Shown here in pieces: positions 10,235-20,962 of a DNA stretch of 64,000 bases (position 1 is the stretch's first letter; each line of letters begins with the position of its first letter). A model generated the notes under the pieces. It did not search any database. It was given only the letters and a program-made list of their open reading frames with translations, and had not been told where the DNA came from. A program made the position numbers and the translations under genes. Origin of the DNA: Deroplatys truncata. Taxonomy: Eukaryota > Arthropoda > Insecta > Mantodea > Mantidae. The stretch covers positions 669,196,118 to 669,260,117 of the forward strand of contig CM060990.1 in the NCBI GenBank assembly GCA_030765065.1, given 5' to 3'.

Positions 10235-10485
10235 AGCGACATGGGTAGCCGAGTTCGTTAATGCATGGACGCGTGAGCGGGAGTTCTGAGGTGCAAATTC
10301 CGCCATGACTCGGGTTTTTTCCCCAGGGTTTCCTCAGTTCTAATAACTGGCAAATGCAAAGAAGTTACTCTAAATCTTGGCCTAGAGTGTTTCCTTTCTA
10401 AATTTCCTTTTCCAATTATCATTTTATTTCGTGTATTACCAACGTCACCACTTGTGGTGCCGTATCTACTAAGAGCGTGCGTTCA
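10235..10485 (+). repeat. SINE-4 copy
   Basis: A tRNA-like head, GGGTAGCCGAGTTCGTTAA (A-box region) and GAGGTGCAAATTCCGCC (B-box region), is followed by TTTCCTCAGTTC..., AAATTTCCTTTTCCAATTAT and CACTTGTGGTGC. The whole order is repeated, reverse-complemented, at 45470-45735. This two-copy match over about 240 bp with a tRNA-like start supports a SINE. Confidence 0.75.
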
Positions 10486-10499
10486 ACATTAATAAAAAA

Positions 10500-11295
10500 T
10501 CTGAAGCGTTACATTCACATGAGCTTTTCTACTCTGTCGCTCATTACTGGGTATAAAATCAATTTATCTCACTTTAATCCTGATAAACATTTCCAGAAAT
10601 AGCTGCATTACACATTTCGATATAGATACAAAGGGAATGGCGACAGTCAAATGTTTTAGAACTGGACGTTATGTGCTGGCCTTAAAATTTCAAACTCTCT
10701 CCGACATTGCAAGAAACACCTGAAGGTCATCAGGACTTTATTGAACAACTCGAAAAATTAATAACGGATATCTCGGAAATGACTGATGCCATAAAAGAGT
10801 TATTTGAAATAAATTGTGTGTTAAAGTGATCTACATTTTCTATGCAGTACGTTTTCGTCTATCGTTTAACGTTTGCCAGTTATGCAAGATTATACAAAGT
10901 TGCTTCCGATTGAAGAGGGTTTCACAGCTTATTCCTAGAAAATTGAAGATATATGTTTTATTTGACATGTAAATATCTTGAATATGTAGTATTTAATCAA
11001 AATCATTTATCCTTATTTTAGAAAATAAAAGATTTGGGAAAATATCCCATGCAAAGGGTAGTTTGATGGGGATTTCCTTGAAAATCTTAGTGTCCCATTT
11101 TTGGGAGATACTGAATTTAAATACTAACTTTGGTACTTCTCTGAGGTTTGCTGTTTGCTTTTTCTAAAAACTTTTTTTTTCATTTCAAGAGACCTCATAA
11201 CATAAATTTCAGATGAAATCTCGATACCAAATTTTTTAGTACAATGCAGTATCTTCTCTACCTACTATTTACGTTTTAGGGAAAGTAGAAATGCA
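10500..11295 (-). repeat. Unclassified repeat B, copy 3, inverted
   Basis: The stretch reads as the reverse complement of 9345-10160: it starts TTACATTCACATGAGC and includes CAGAAATAGCTGCATTACAC, ATATAGATACAAAGGGAATG and ATTTCCTTGAAAATCTTAG. Together with copies 1 and 2 it makes a head-to-tail plus inverted trio. Confidence 0.65.
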
Positions 11296-11639
11296 CAGCA
11301 CGCTGTAAAAACCAAAGGAAAAGCTGATCCAACAACCGAAATCCTGACTGTGCTTCAGATATTGCAAGCATTATCATTCAAACTTTGTTCTTTTAAACAA
11401 GGATGAGAAAAAGTAGTTAAAAATGTTATGTTTGGGTAATACTATGATGAAGATTTCTATTTTCAGTAAGATGGAGCGCCTGCTCATTAGGTAGGAATTG
11501 TGCGATATGTTTTAACTGAGAACTCCCAGATATCTAAATAGGTAAAAGAGAATCAACTGAATGGACATCAAGATCTCTGGATCTTATCCCTATGAAAGGG
11601 ATGCTCTTATAGATAAGGATTTGGCAAGATAACCTAAAT
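11296..11639. other. No recognisable feature
   Basis: AT-rich DNA without a supported gene or repeat. Confidence 0.4.
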
Positions 11640-12054
11640 GGTAAAGGTAAAGTAAAGGTACGGACGAACGGAGGGACCCCAGAAACGGCGTAGACCACAA
11701 CGGCCCTTTTTGCTTCTACCGTGGCCCTTGGGAGGGAGGGATGGAGGGAGAGACCCGAAGCGCAATTGGATCCGAATGTCGACGGACACAAGCATGACGG
11801 GGCCCCTATTTTTCCAGATCGAACGCACCCGCCGCCCGGGTCCATCAACAGGCCCCTCACCCCCGGAATACCCCGAAGAGGCGCCCGCACGAGAGCACCC
11901 TGAGGAAGTTCAACAACGCCAGGTAAAAACTAAACCTCTAAGAGAGCGTACATCCACCGCCCAGCCGTAACATCGCCTGGTCCTATAACCCTGAAACAGA
12001 TGACAAGGAAGATGATGTGTACAGGAAATGAGCGGCAAGAAAATTTCCTGCCGG
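11640..12054. other. GC-rich segment of unknown origin
   Basis: Overlapping open frames occur on both strands (11534-11890 minus, 11710-11970 plus), which is what G+C-rich noncoding DNA gives. The block GAACGGAGGGACCCCAG to CCCAGCCGTAA has no domain I recognise. Its position directly before a SINE-3 head suggests it may be the body of a longer SINE-type element on the minus strand, but I have no second full copy to prove it. Confidence 0.35.
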
Positions 12055-12170
12055 CCAGGGGAAACCACGCAAAACTCGTGGATTAGAGTGGGCGGACGTC
12101 GGGGATCGAAACTGGGACCTCGCGAATGCGAGTTGCAGACGTTACCGCGGTACAACCTCGCTCAGCAGAA
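12055..12170 (-). repeat. SINE-3 fragment with tRNA-like head
   Basis: It contains CAGGGGAAACCACGCAAAAC, the B-box complement GGGGATCGAAACTGGG, the GCGAATGCGAG block and ends ACCTCGCTCAG. The head lies at the right end, so the SINE sense is minus. Confidence 0.6.
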
Positions 12171-12391
12171 GACCATGTACTGTTGATGGTGTCATTCCGT
12201 TCATTAGAAAGGGCATGCCAAGAAGCCAATACAACTGAAGACCTTGAGTGTTAACTAAACTCACAATACTGTAGTGTTTTGCGTTACTTCATATACACAG
12301 GAGGACAAACAGTTACAAAATAAAATGCTTGCTTTTCTACCTATTATTTATTATGGTTTCTTGGGAACAGTTTAAAATAGTTACTTTTATT

Positions 12392-13284
12392 TGAGGCAGT
12401 ATTTGTAACACTTAAATAATATCAGTCTAATTATATAATACGTAAATTCAGTAACAGCCCGCCTTGAAGCAATATGTGTATGTAATAATTTGTAAAATGT
12501 ATGTTAACAGTCATCCCATATGCTTATGTTATTGTAAACATGTTTAATAATGTTATGTGAATGCATTACGTAATTTAATAATGTAGGAGTTGTGAGAATA
12601 GTAGGTTAAAAGTTGCTAACAATGAGGTAACATTGAGGCAATAATGAATTTGAAGGTTTAAATGCTACTAGTCATTATTGGAGCAACAATAATGTAAATT
12701 TTGAGACAGTTTAAAAATAGCCAATCAACAACCAGAAAAATCTTTAGTTGAATGAAGGTATTCTATTGGATTAGGAATAGGCAATCACTTGAAATACAGA
12801 AATTTACAAGTTTATGCGGTTGAAATCAGTTCAGTTGCCTGCAGACAGTGTTTAAAACCGGATGCGAGATGCGTCCTCGAGAGATTTAACACGTACTCGT
12901 GTGAGACGAAAAATAAGTTTACGTGTTAAAAAGTGAAATTAATTAATAAAAAAGAATATCACAGCTCTATATCAGTGAAGTGTTATTTAAATCGTATCAC
13001 GTATTTATAGCAGGAGTGAAGTAAAATTATAATCTGTGTAAGCCCATTCTTAAGTCGCACCACAATCCTGCAAAGAGAAACGTGTCTCTAACAAATACTG
13101 ATGCAGCCGAGGCAAACATAAATATATAATATTTAAAGAAACAATCAAATTACAAAGTAAATAATATTTATAAACTTAGAGCGAAGGTTACCGGAAACTA
13201 CTATACGTGCGGTTGCAACTACTACAAGCTCGGTTCCCCAACAGTTGAAATATAATACAACTCCTCTTAAAATAAACATCTTCA
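12392..13284 (+). repeat. Solo LTR copy 1 (Ty3/gypsy-type family)
   Basis: It starts TGAGGCAGTATTTG and ends CATCTTCA, with a perfect 4-bp target-site duplication TATT at 12388-12391 and 13285-13288. Length is 893 bp. Inside, in order, are CAGCCCGCCTTGAAGCAATA, paired CCAAT boxes, TCACAGCTCTATATCAGTG, GACGCAGCCGAGGC (here ATGCAGCCGAGGC) and CGGTTCCCCAACAGTTG. No PBS-like unit precedes the 3' end in this copy. Confidence 0.92.
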
Positions 13285-13470
13285 TATTTCAAGTTAAAAA
13301 TGATTATCTACTATTTAATTTTTCTATACACGCTTCTACTACTACAGAAGCGTGCCTTCCGCCTTAAGAGTTTCTTATAATACATTAAAACAATCCTTTC
13401 AGACTAAAGTATTATACAGGCTTTAAAAGTATATATTTTCTGAGGCATATAATATAATTTTGAATCATAC

Positions 13471-13734
13471 TTAAATTGAAGAAAAACTGTTACCATAACA
13501 CAAATCAAAAGGGTTTAATACATTCAAACTGCTGGTTAGCATGTCTGGTGTAACTGATCCTGCAGCATAATCTTCAATATATATGGCCTGTTGCAGACGA
13601 AACGGTCCCAGTTGGAAACGTTTATTAAACACCACAGTCACTGTTGGAATTGCTAGTTCTCGACTCGCCCGCCGCATAGATATTTTAGAACTGTGTGAGA
13701 AAGCAGTTCTGATGTTCTCTATATTATCTGACAA
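13471..13734 (-). pseudogene. Transposase helix-turn-helix remnant (Tc1/mariner superfamily, DD41D-like group)
   Basis: The minus-strand frame reads SDNIENIRTAFSHSSKIS, then RRASRELAIPTVTVVFNKRF and GPFRLQQ. In the arthropod transposase group whose catalytic part reads NDEAHFHLSG, an N-terminal helix-turn-helix has the form 'E-N-I-x-x-I-R-x-A-F...R-R-A-S-R-E-L-x-I-P-x-x-T-V...R-P-Y-R-L-Q'. The match is close, with a small gap where 'W-R-V-L-R' would be. No catalytic domain follows within the local sequence. The same group is represented on the plus strand at 15640-16480. Confidence 0.65.
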
Positions 13735-14240
13735 ACGCAGTCGTCTAGTGCTCTTACCTTTACAGACACACCCCGACCCCGTCGAACTTTAACCACTGAA
13801 TTATGTTTCGCGGATTCCAAGACTTAGAAGTTTTATGCATCGAGGTGCCATGTTTTGTTTATTTCGTTACCATGCTTACAAAATAAAAGAAAGGAAAATC
13901 TGCGCCTGTAGAATCCAAACTTCCTCAGCTACGCTATAATTTAAGTTATAATTCTAAATTTTATTGTATACCATAGAACAAGCTAAGCTTATAATCTCCA
14001 TAATCATTTGCATAAAGCCTGTATTCATCGCCACACGACATCAAAATATGCACGGCCGGCTGCTGATGTCGGAGTCAGTGCTTCTCCTCCAAAGAGAATG
14101 TATCGCCAACAGTTCTCAAATAGCCACCTACCCTAGCAACAGATCTTTCAATGTAGCCCAGAGAACAGTGCGTATACCCACAGTGAGAACTATAGCCGTT
14201 GAGAAAGTGGGAGATATTCTTACTATATTTTGAGATATGT
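13735..14240. other. No recognisable feature
   Basis: An 89-codon frame (13964-14233) exists but has no domain or repeat support. Confidence 0.4.
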
Positions 14241-14244
14241 CACA

Positions 14245-15180
14245 TGAGAAAGGTTTATTTTAGAAGGAGTTGTATCGTATTTCGACTGTTGGGGAGCCGA
14301 ACTTATAGTAGTTGCAATCGCACGTATAGTAAACAGTTTCCGGTAGCCTTCGCCCCAAATGTACTTTCAGGTGGCATTTGCCCCAAGTTTAAAAAATACA
14401 TTAACTTTGTAATATAACTGTTTCTTTATTATATATTTATGTTTGCCTCGGCTGCGTCAGTATGTATTAGAGACACGTTTCTCTTAGCACGGTTTGGTGC
14501 GACAAGAATGTAGGCTTACACAGATTATAATGTTACTCACTCCTTTTATTAATACCTGATACGATTTAAATAACACTTCACTGATATAGAGAGCTGTGAG
14601 ATTCTTTTATGAATTACTTGCACTTTTTAACACGTAAACTATTTTTCATCTCACACGAATACGTATTAAATATCTCAAGGATGAGTCTTGCGTCCATTTG
14701 GGAACACTGTTTGCAGGCAACTGAATTGATTTCAACCGTCTAAACTTGTAAATTTATGTATTTCAAGTCTCTGTTTGGCTATTCCTAATCCAATAGAATA
14801 CCTTCTTTTGACTAAAACTTTTTCTGGTTGTTGATTGGCTATTTTTAAACTGTCTCAAAATTTACATTATTGTTATTCCAATAATGACTAGTAGCATTTA
14901 AACTTTCACATTCATTATTGCCTCAAGGTTACCTCATTGTTACCTCATTGTTAGCAACTTTTCACTTATTATTCTCACAGCTCCTACATTATTAAACTAC
15001 GTAATATATTCACATAGCATTAATTCTCATGGATACAATAATATAAACATATACAATGACTATTACATACATTTTTACAAATTGTTACATACACATATTG
15101 CTTCAAGGCGGGCGGCTGTTATTGAATTTATATATTATATAATTAGACTGAAATCATTTTAGTGTTAAAATACTGCCTCA
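14245..15180 (-). repeat. Solo LTR copy 2
   Basis: On the plus strand it reads TGAGAAAGGTTTATTT to ATACTGCCTCA, so the LTR is in the minus sense (TGAGGCAG ... CCTTTCTCA). A perfect target-site duplication CACA lies at 14241-14244 and 15181-15184. Length is 936 bp. Copies 1 and 2 lie about 1 kb apart in inverted orientation. Confidence 0.92.
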
Positions 15181-15639
15181 CACACAGGCAGAGCTCATTT
15201 GGGCATCTCCAAATTGCATTCTGCGGGGAAATAAGTGGCAGGCACTGAGAGCTTCAGCTGGTTCAAAAGATGACTGGAACTGCATTATATACCAGAATTG
15301 GATATACAGATTGGCGCAATTGTTACGCAGGTGTTGCAATTCCTCATAATTTATTTTGTAATTTGTTTATATTTTCTTTTTCAGGATTGTGAAGTACATT
15401 TGGGAGATACACCATGAAGAGATGGAGTCCTGAACAGTGCACTAAACGGTGAAGCTTTATTTTTAAAATCGAAGATCCATCATCCTCACTCAGAGAGCAT
15501 ACCGTCGGCGCTTCATTACGCGCAGCTGTCCTCATCAGGCTACAAATCGCCGTCTGGTAGCACGCTTTCGGCAACATTACGACTGAGGGACAGCACTGAT
15601 AAGCCCGGAACATCAACCCGCAGACGTGCCGCTCAGCTT
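15181..15639. other. Probable upstream part of the transposase relic
   Basis: No intact frame is seen. The region 15450-15640 is richer in G and C and leads in frame-disrupted form into the transposase at 15640, so it is probably the decayed N-terminal part of that element. Confidence 0.35.
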
Positions 15640-16480
15640 GGATGAACCGAAGGTTACTGCAAGGAGTTTTAACAACGGAGTTGAAATTGTTTCTGTACAA
15701 TGTTCAATTGGTACATAGAGTTAAATCCGCAGATGCAGAAGTCCATCTCATGTGCAGTTCGATTTCAAGCGTTGGCGACGGAACAACAGGACTTTCTTCA
15801 GAATCTGATAATGAACGACGAAGCTCATTTCCACTTAAGTGGTTGTAAATAAGCAAAACTGCGGAATATGGGCACGGGAAAATCCCTAGGTCATCTGTCA
15901 GCGTGATTTGCATCCAAAAAACTGTACGGTATCCTGTGGTGAAACCGCAGAACGGATCATCGGTCCGTGTTTCTCTGAAGAAGAAGGTGATGTAACAGTA
16001 TCAGGGGATTTTTTTTATTTATGGACGCTCTTTAACTGCTGTGGTCAGTAACAGGGGAGGGGTATCGCAACATGATCAGGGACCATCTAAGACCGACTGT
16101 GGTGAACAATCCTGCACATTGGTTTGAGCAAGACGGAGCCACTGCTCATACAGGGCGTGAAACCAGAGCACTATTAACGTTAAGTTTTTAGCGAGCGAGT
16201 GATATCCAGGTTCGCTGATTCCAACTGATTCCAACAATTCTAACACAATTTTTTTCCTTTGGTGACATCTCAAAGAACGTGTATACGCCAACAAACCGGT
16301 AACCCTCGAGCAGCTGAACAACACACGGACCGAGATCTACAGCCAGGTATTCTTCGCAAAGTTATGAACAAAGTTATGAGGCAGTCATTTAAAAGACATA
16401 ATTTTTCGCACCTAGTGTTTTCACATTTCCCAACCATGTACTTCATATCAGAAGCAGGAATAATTAAATGCATTTCCAAA
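15640..16480 (+). pseudogene. DD41D-like (visitor-type) transposase pseudogene
   Basis: Fragments in shifting frames give FQALATEQQDFLQNLIMNDE, continuing AHFHLSGC (15740-15850), then WARENP, then a stretch with RNMIRDHLRPTVVNNPAHWF and EQDGATAHTGRETRALL (16065-16180), then YANKPVTLEQL (16280-16320). MNDE supplies the first catalytic Asp and EQDGATAHT the second; a clear third acidic residue is not seen because the segment after 16190 is degraded. This pattern belongs to Tc1/mariner-superfamily transposases common in arthropods. Multiple stops and frameshifts plus a 37-bp SINE insertion show it is dead. Confidence 0.8.
16009..16045 (-). repeat. Minimal SINE-1 3' tail insertion
   Basis: Only 37 bp of SINE-1 are present: the T-rich tail and ATGGACGCTCTTTAACTGCT. 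They are bounded by CAGTATCAGGGGA (15996-16008) and CAGTAACAGGGGA (16046-16058), a 13-bp duplication with one mismatch, and sit inside the transposase pseudogene. This is an extreme 5' truncation. Confidence 0.88.
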
Positions 16481-16726
16481 CAAAAACGTTACACACTATT
16501 CAAACCCAGACACGACTTCTGCGCCACCCTGTTGTAATGAGATAGCGCGATTCCTGCAAAAGCATCGGAACTTCAAGCATGTGTTTTGGTCTTATGGCAG
16601 CTGCCTCACGAACACTGGGTTTTGAAACGTGGACAACATGTTTTATAATAGTATGTTATGCAATAAGACTATAATTTTCATGCGAGCGTGTTAATTAGCA
16701 TTGTAGTTAAGTTGCAAAGGACTGTC
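16481..16726. other. No recognisable feature
   Basis: Short spacer between the transposase relic and the next transposon; nothing supported. Confidence 0.4.
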
Positions 16727-18314
16727 TTTGGTCGACCACGCTATTTTTTCAACACTTTGAGTGTTTATTAAATGATCTTACCTTGCTAATTGTGTGAGAT
16801 TAAATACACACAGGAACTTGGCATCTGTTTAATGCAACAGATAGCAGTACTAGGTGGGACATTAAAAAAGTTTTACTATAACTTATCCATTGTTGAAAAA
16901 TAATGGCTACAAAAATGTAAACTAATACAGCTGGCAACAGTTGGCCTTAAACTATGAAAATATGCATAAGTGCGAGTTGAAATTGTAATAAAATCATGGG
17001 TATTTCTAAAGAGAACATTAGATTCTACGTTTTCACACGCTTCAAGCTAGGTAAATGAGAAAAAGAATTCATGAAGACTTGTTAGGTGTTTGAGGTGATC
17101 AAGTGGATGTATTCTATCATTTAAAGAAGGGCGAGAGACTTTGAAAGACAACCCTCGTTCTGTCCGGCCTGGGGAAGCTGTGAACGAAAGAACAACTCAA
17201 GAGAGCGAGGAACTTCGATGAAAATCGATATATTACTGTTGAAATACTAAGTATGGAAGTCAGTATCAGTGTTGACAGCATTGGATGCATACTCTATGAA
17301 CAAACTATGTGCAAAATGCGTTCCGAGTTCTATAACTAATGAAGAAAAGAGGAAAAAGGAATGTGCAAGGAAACTGCTGAGCATGTTTCAACCTAATGGC
17401 CCTAAATACTTCACAGATGTATGTACTGGTGATGAAAGTTGGTTTTATTATTATACCACACCAAATAAAGCTCAGAATTGTGTCTGAGAATGATCCAAGA
17501 CCAGGCGTTCTTTGACAAGGTTTTCGTTCTCGGAAGCGAATGTTCACCGTGTTCTTCAACTATGAAGGACCATTAATGGTTGACTGCATGCCAGAAGGAA
17601 TAACAATGAATGGCTCTTATGTTTGGAATCCTTTACTTGAAGAGCTGAGGTGGCGGCGTACAAAGACAGGAACTTCAAGGCTGTTGCTTTTGCAAATGAG
17701 TCTTCTCACAGAACAGCGGCAAATTTGAGGAAATTGGAAGCTGCTAAAGTCCAGTTGCTTGACCATCCACCCTACAGTCCTGACTTTGCACCGTGCAACT
17801 TCTGGCTGTTTACTTGCTCAGGCTATGAATTCAGCTCTGTTGACAATACATCCGAAGTGCTTTTGACAAGTGGTTGCACCGTCTACAAATGTGTGTGCAG
17901 AGAGATGGAGACTACTTTGAAAGATTGTGAGGATAAGTTTTTGAATTCCGTCCTTAGTTTGGACATTAAGATGACATTTGCAAAACTTTTTGAATACCCC
18001 TATTGAATCCATATCACGTATATTGATTTTTTGTAGGTAATGTGAAACAAGACATGTTAAAGCAAAGGAAATGAACTAAATTTATTAGAATATAAAAATT
18101 ACGAAAAACAGAATTTATTTTATTTTAAATACACCTATTTCATTGCTTATCTGGCGAATGAATCTCATGGACTACTGCTCTGAAGGTTTTAAAAGTTACA
18201 GGAGAAGTGCCCACGCAGCCGAGTAAGATCATAATGAATCATTGAAGCATAATGGATGCCACTCCAACTCAGTTACGTAACATCTAATCAGCGTATTATA
18301 GTGTGGTCGACCAA
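16727..18314 (+). mobile_element. Decayed mariner with GGTCGACC-containing ends
   Basis: The left end TTTGGTCGACCACGCTAT (16727) is the reverse complement, with one mismatch, of the right end around 18297-18314 (ATAGTGTGGTCGACCAAA). Between them lies a mariner-type transposase remnant on the plus strand. The TA flanks expected of a mariner are not obvious, so the exact ends are approximate. The size, about 1.59 kb, is larger than a typical 1.3-kb mariner. Confidence 0.65.
16995..18006 (+). pseudogene. mariner transposase pseudogene with lost catalytic residues
   Basis: It starts around MGISKENIRFYVFTRFKLGK (16996). Later pieces are CTGDESWFYYYTTPNKAQNC near 17430-17485 (first catalytic Asp in GDE), AFANESSHRTAANLRKLEAA near 17690-17750, and DHPPYSPDFAPCNFWLF near 17760-17813. 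Relative to the family, the second Asp (normally in a QDNAPSH-type motif) is replaced by Asn-Glu here, and the third Asp in APCDFWLF has become Asn. Several stops and frame changes lie between 17480 and 17650. It is an ancient, inactive copy. Confidence 0.85.
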
Positions 18315-19439
18315 AAATTACTTTTTGAAGGACATTAGTGTCCATAGCTTTTTAAATCAATATGATCTTATAACTTGCAAGTCATTAACTATTTTAATAT
18401 TTGAAAATCTACAATGAACAGTTTAAGGTAATATAGACTATACTACAGAAAAGGTCTGATGGATCAGAGTAAAGGTTTAAAGATTTTTGGGCATCTTGAA
18501 CTTGTTAATAAAACAGTGCAAAATACTGAATAACTTTGAAGCCAATAGTCGATCAATTTATTTCAAATTTGGAATGAACATTTCTACACTCATGAAAGCA
18601 TAAGCTAGTAAACTCTGTGTTGTTTGCCCACGAAATTATTTATACTGACAAAGAAGTGTGCAACGCAATCGGAAAAATACAAAAAAAAAAAAAAAGTTGC
18701 CCAAATCTCATTTATTGTATTTTCCTTTTACTAACAGATTTCTTCTTCTCAGAATAAGCCCGTGTAGACATTTACAACATTCAGCGTATCCTGTATCCAT
18801 TGTATAAGATACTTCGTCAGGGAATAATCAAAGGTAGTACCTTATTTATATATTACACTCAAAATGACAACCAACAGTGAATTAAAAGTTGAAAGATGTC
18901 TTCTTCACTCACTCATTCTCTTCTCAAACTTCTGATTCTCAGTATTTTTTTCGATAAATGTGATGATACCTTTTATCTGTTCTTAATGACGCAACAGTTC
19001 AACATGAAACCAAGTCTTCTTCACAACCGCTGCACTGGACAAGTGTCTCCACTTCAGTATACATGGGTAGTGGGCAATTAGGGAGAGCAACGTTTATTCA
19101 GAACATTTCACCCAGTGGTGTTTAAACTAGGAAGTGCTACTTTTCAATCAGGCAACTCCTGAATTTGCTCCGAAAGACTTCATGTACTTGGGTGCACCCC
19201 GATCCGAAAATCCCAAAATTTGAAATATCCCAAGCTGGTACCGAGAATTGAAATCGAGTCTCATCCTCAGAAATCAGGTGTTCAGCATGGTAATATTTGA
19301 CACAATCAACAAAAAAGAAATTTTTAATTGCACTCAGTTTGATGACACCCATGAATTCTGCCACATTACGTCCTACAATAGGGGAAGAATTCGGCATAGA
19401 AATGTATTATGTTTTGCTTTTTAGATTTGTAAACTTTGA
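18315..19439. other. No supported gene
   Basis: A poly-A run lies at 18679-18694. A minus-strand 86-codon frame (19137-19397) has no domain I recognise, and the same segment contains a tRNA-like B-box complement (ATTGAAATCGAG), so it may be another old SINE head. Confidence 0.35.
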
Positions 19440-19905
19440 TAAAGCGGGGTATCTCAAGTATCTGTGACTGGAATAAAGTGATCCTGGGTTCAGTCTTGGT
19501 GCCGGTTGACTTGGTTGAGTGTGTTAAAGTGGTTCTCTCCGATCTTCGTACAAATGCGGGTGGAAATTTCCCAAACGTCAGCGTTCCTTCTCCTATTCTT
19601 TATCCATTCCATAGTATTGGTATCTCGTGGGCATAGGTAAGAACATGGTGCGATTCGTGACAATTGCGACGATCTTCCCCGACTTGATCCTTCCTGGAAC
19701 CGCGCTACCCTATGTCAGGGGAAGCATGTTCACCCTTCCCGTCAGCCTGGTTGCGATGGAGGTGAGCACCTTGGAATTGCTAGAGAACTGTCAACTACAT
19801 TGTAGGATTACCCTGGCTTCAAAGCCCCCATGCGGCTCCTACTATTTACATCTCCCTTCCAAGATTAGTGCCTACAGAATATATATTATTGTGGAATGCA
19901 ATTAC
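19440..19905. other. GC-richer unclassified segment, possibly SINE-derived
   Basis: It begins GGGGTATCTCAAGTATCTG and includes a weak B-box-like GGGTTCAGTC, followed by about 350 bp of moderate-GC sequence with CCCATGCGGCTCCTAC at its end. No second copy is seen in the window, so the SINE idea is weak. Confidence 0.25.
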
Positions 19906-19982
19906 ATGTAACCACCTTTGCGTTAACATAGGAAACAAACGGATTTTAAAAGCAAAATGATATTATACATAATTTGTAAACG

Positions 19983-20962
19983 TTATTGTTTGTTTTGAAG
20001 GAGTTCGCACCATGCTTTGGGCGCCAAGTTGAAGAAGTAATTTTTATTAGCTCCAAGTATGGAAAGCCAATTTGAAAAAGGAGTTGTATTGTATTTCAAC
20101 GGTTGTGGAGCCGAACTTGAAGTAGTTGCAACCGCACGTATGGTACCCGGTAGCCTTTGCCCCAATTTTTAAAAATATTAACTCTGTATTTTTTTTACTG
20201 TTTCTTTAAATATTACATATTTATGTTTGCCTCAGCTGCGTCAGTATTATTGTTAGAGACACGTTTCTTTTAGCAGGGTTGTGGTGGGACTTAAGAATGC
20301 AGGCTTACACAGATTATAATTTTACTTCACTCCTTTTGTTAATACTTGATGCGATTTAAATAACACTTCACTGATATAGAGCGCTGTGAGATTCTTTAAT
20401 TAATTACTTGCACTTTTTAACACGTAAACTATATTTTTGTCTTACACGAATATGTATTCATTTTCTTGAGGACACTTTTTGGCGTCTAGGTAGTAACGCT
20501 ATCTGCAACCAACTGAATAGATTTCAATCGCCTAAACTTGTAAATTTTTGTATTTCAAGTCTGTGATTGGCTATTTCTAATCCAATAGAATATCTTCATT
20601 TAACTAAAGCTTTTTCTGGTTGTTGATTAGCTATTTTTATTAACTGTCACTAAAATTACATTATTGCTTCCAAGAATTACAAGTAATATTGTTAAACTTT
20701 CAAATTCATTATTGCCTCAAGGTTACCTCATTGTTAGCAACTTTGAACGTATTATTCTCACAGATCCTACATTATTAAATTACGTAATATATTCACATAA
20801 TATTATTACACACGAATACAATAATACAAGCATATGCAATGACTGTTACATACATTTTTATATATTGTTATATACACATGTTGCTTTAAGGCGGGCGTTA
20901 TTGAATTTATATATTATATAATAAGACTGAAATCATTTAAGTGTAAAAAAAATATTGCCTCA
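19983..20962 (-). repeat. Solo LTR copy 3
   Basis: The right end AATATTGCCTCA (20962) and the internal order GAGCCGAACTTGAAGTAGTT, GCCTCAGCTGCGTCAG, GCGGGCGTTATTG match the family. The left edge holds two PBS-like units (CATGCTTTGGGCGCC near 20012 and CAAGTATGGAAAGCC near 20054). No target-site duplication was found; the left boundary is approximate. Confidence 0.85.

Noticed and set aside
11534-11970. Overlapping frames of 64-118 codons on both strands
   Set aside because: G+C-rich DNA gives few stops; no domain, and frames coexist on both strands.
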